This document shows positions 61,754 to 64,000 of a stretch of DNA of 64,000 bases, piece by piece. The translations under genes were made by a program, and so were the position numbers. The notes below the pieces were generated by a model. The model did not search any database. It was not told the origin of the DNA and saw nothing but the letters and a program-made list of their open reading frames with translations. The stretch covers positions 558,420 to 622,419 of the forward strand of contig NOKP01000011.1 in NCBI GenBank assembly GCA_002682825.1, written 5' to 3'. Each line of letters starts with the position of its first letter. Positions within the stretch are counted from its first letter, which is position 1. This DNA is from Neonectria sp. B-13. Lineage: Eukaryota > Ascomycota > Sordariomycetes > Hypocreales > Nectriaceae.

Positions 61754-63283
61754 ATGAGCAACGCCCAAGCCGTTCTGCTATGGCTCAGCTCGATTTTGGA
61801 ACCACAAGACTGTGATGATGAGTGCAACAACTGCAACAACTGCAACAGCAACAACGATAACAAGCCAACAAACGAGCGACGGCGAAAACGAGTCCTGACT
61901 GAAGACGGCGAACACGACGAAAGCAACGAAGCAAAACGGCTGCGTCTGCGACATCCTTCGACGGTAGCAAGGCAGAGGCACTTGCCCTCTCCATCGTTGT
62001 CTGCTTCTGGCCAGGCTTCGTCTGATAATACGACACAAATATCGGCCAAGCGCGGCCTCGAGTCGTCGGAAGAAATAGACTGGTCGCAACAGCACGCCCT
62101 CGACGTCGAACTCACGCCTCGTCCTCCGGCGCCCGCATCAGTCATTGGCACCTTTGCATCTGCCGAACGGGAGGATGATGTCGGTCACGACTCGGTCACG
62201 ACTACGTTCTCGGCATCGCGCTCCAAAATCTCCAAGATCTCCCGTAATTCCTCACCGACAAAACAACTCTTCCATGCCGAACTGCGTCAAACTGGCTTTC
62301 GGCAAGCGAGTTTCTCCAACGACGCCCAGCCAGATTCCCTCCGGATTCTATACAGAGACCTGAAGAGCGTCCACGACGGAGATGGGTTTCTGCCCCAGCA
62401 ATTGAAGCCACAACTCGCGGACCTTCAGATGCCTCAGTATTTTTTCAGCCAGGCTGTTGCTACTACAGCGGCGGCGCAGACCGTACGGATACCACCCCGC
62501 CGTCTTGTCCGCAGGATCTTGCGTGAGGCCAATACGTGTGATGTAGAGGGCAAAGGGGCATCCTCCTGGAATGCGGAGGTTCATCTCAGAGTGCTGGATT
62601 GGCTGCTTCGAGAAGACGACGACGAGGACATGGACGTTGATTCCGGGAGAGAGGCGTCGCAGAACGTCAGCAAGCTCGACTATGAGTTCTGGTAGGCCAC
62701 GCCCAACTTCGCGTAGACAATGAATGTAGTAGTTGACGTGGCAACTCGTCATAGTGTTAGTGCTGGACTCATTCCGCACTACCGACCAAGGGATGCGCCG
62801 AGCAAGATGGTCGACTTCTGCCTCCCGATCCATCCCAACAGCCACGAACAAGCCGTCATCGATGTCGTCCGCCGATCTCGACCGGGCGAATCTATCAACC
62901 ACACCGAATGGAGCACCCTGAGAAAGTACCCCGTCGCCCTCTCTATCAAGACTAAGCGTTTTGGCGAGAACTATGACACGGGACTGCTCCAGCTGGCCAC
63001 TTGGCACTCCGCGCAGTGGCGCTCGCTACGTTGGGGAGGGAGAAGTGTGTCGAGGATCGAGTTCCTGCCAGGCATCATCGTCCAAGGCCACGACTGGCAG
63101 TTTGTCGCAACGACATTGGGCCATGATGATATGGCTACCGTCTTCAGGCCACCCCTGCCCCTGGGGAGCACGAGGACGGAGCAGGATTTGTACAAGCTGG
63201 TGGTCGCCTTGCAGCGGCTGCAGCGCTGGGCTACGTCGGACTTCTGGCCGGCATTCAAACACGACATGCTGGGCATCACTTGA
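61754..63283 (+). CDS. PD-(D/E)XK nuclease-like protein (PDDEXK_12 type), possibly decaying
   Basis: The upstream part starts at ATG 61754 (MSNAQAVLLWLSSIL, typical for the family; a longer start lies at 61688). It has an Asn/Asp-rich disordered region and WNAEVHLRVLDWLL. The downstream part holds MVDFCLPI (Asp about 337), the YPVALSIKTKRFG strand, LQLATWHSAQW, FLPGIIVQGHDWQFVAT, GSTRTEQDLYKLV and a closing helix. The parts are in the same frame but are split by two TAG codons at 62693 and 62714. A 51-base intron 62666-62716 with a weak GTCAGC donor would join them (492 aa); a nonsense-broken gene is the alternative. The family's catalytic E-x-K is K-T-K here (residue about 382), so nuclease activity is unlikely. 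Confidence 0.6.
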
Positions 63284-63405
63284 TGGCTGACGAGGGGCCG
63301 AGTGAAATAGCGATTCACACAATCGTCAAACAACCATCCTGAAATAGCCCAGTCAACATTTGTCGACCACATCTTCCCACCCGAGGGCACTTGCAAATGG
63401 CGTGA
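63284..63405. other. Short spacer
   Basis: No coding content was seen. Confidence 0.3.
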
Positions 63406-63876
63406 CTCTACTCGTCTCGTCGTCAACTTATTTACGATGGGCAAGTACACGCATGTGATGAAACAAACAACCACGGAGCTTACCTGTCAACCGAGTACGC
63501 CTCACGCAGCGCCGGCTTGAAGAGCGAGAAGCGGCACCTATCTTCTCAGGTACCGCGTACTCCGATACCCAACATCGGACCACACCGCGAAACGGCGTCC
63601 CCGACAGTTCAGGCCAGTAGAGTGACGGGAGCGGAGGAGGCCGCGCTGGAGAAGACTGGGAGGGGCCCGCCACCGCCGTTGGCATCGGAGATAGCTTGGC
63701 GGGAGAGGTACGAGAGGCGACTAAAGGCGACGACGGCCTTGAATGACCCGAGGGTAGGCATGCTGTACGCATTCGAGCCCCACTCGCATCTCACGAGTGT
63801 GTTAAAGGACATCCTGGATATTGCCCTTTGGAGCACGAAATCGGAGAATATGTCGAAGAAAAAGCTTAACAAGTGA
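63406..63876 (+). CDS. Possible 3' exon or relic of an unrecognised protein
   Basis: A frame open from 63406 to the stop at 63874 lacks an ATG near its 5' end. It reads HGAYLSTEYASRSAGLKSEK and later EIAWRERYERRLKATTALND, LYAFEPHSHLTSVLKDILDI and a Lys-rich end KSENMSKKKLNK. The second half has helical, coding-like composition. It may be the last exon of a gene whose start I could not place, or a relic. No family is recognised. Confidence 0.3.
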   Translation, partial: LYSSRRQLIYDGQVHACDETNNHGAYLSTEYASRSAGLKSEKRHLSSQVPRTPIPNIGPHRETASPTVQASRVTGAEEAALEKTGRGPPPPLASEIAWRERYERRLKATTALNDPRVGMLYAFEPHSHLTSVLKDILDIALWSTKSENMSKKKLNK

Positions 63877-64000
63877 ATTCCCTCACCAACCGACGACGTT
63901 TCGTATACTCGCCAGCTAGCTCTGGGTTGAGTCGATTAAGTGAGATTCCCCGCGCATCCACGTCTACCATATATGACCCAAGCATCACATGCTCGCCCAC
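63877..64000. other. Window end, no feature
   Basis: No gene was seen in the last 124 bases. Confidence 0.3.

Overview
The window is nuclear DNA of a filamentous ascomycete. Genes carry short introns of about 47-75 bases with GTAAGT/GTATGT-type donors, intergenic spaces are 0.3-4 kb with no operons, and the core proteins look like those of Sordariomycetes. An order such as Hypocreales or Glomerellales is plausible, but I cannot name a species. I rebuilt exon junctions by hand, and reading frames close across the joins in every multi-exon gene called with confidence above 0.5.

The left part (1-6 kb) holds core genes: the 5' end of a MIX17/CHCHD2-like mitochondrial protein, the exosome cofactor LRP1, a ketopantoate-reductase-like protein, a PDCD5 homologue and the ubiquinone gene COQ4. 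From 6 to 13.4 kb it turns accessory: a small permuted NlpC/P60-like protein, a wrecked aminoglycoside-phosphotransferase (APH) relic, and a divergent pair made of a DUF7924 protein (with a PD-(D/E)XK-like D...ExK signature) and a casein-kinase-I paralogue. From 14 to 32 kb it is core again: a CPSF6-like RRM protein, SSS1 (Sec61 gamma), a DCAF11/WDR23 WD40 protein, GDT1 (TMEM165 family), a large disordered proline-rich protein and ATP sulfurylase MET3.

From 32 to 38.5 kb there is almost no coding capacity apart from a frameshifted SRPK-like kinase pseudogene. A TRP-like/FLC family membrane protein (38.5-41.4 kb) and a five-exon F-box-like protein (43.3-45.7 kb) follow. The stretch 45.7-56.9 kb is sparse: a diverged 120-bp tandem repeat, microsatellites, one minisatellite and three orphan genes.

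The right end (57-64 kb) is the most unusual part. It has a dead APH relic that has lost its catalytic His and Asp, two convergent genes of nucleotidyltransferase-like fold (one with a GG...DxD active site, one degenerate), and a PD-(D/E)XK (PDDEXK_12-type) protein whose catalytic Glu is replaced by Lys and whose middle is interrupted by stops or by a weak intron. Kinase-, nucleotidyltransferase- and nuclease-like families, several decaying, next to stable core genes suggest fast gene turnover. Any role in self/non-self recognition or defence is inference only.

No rRNA, CRISPR or intact transposon was seen, and I found no convincing tRNA.
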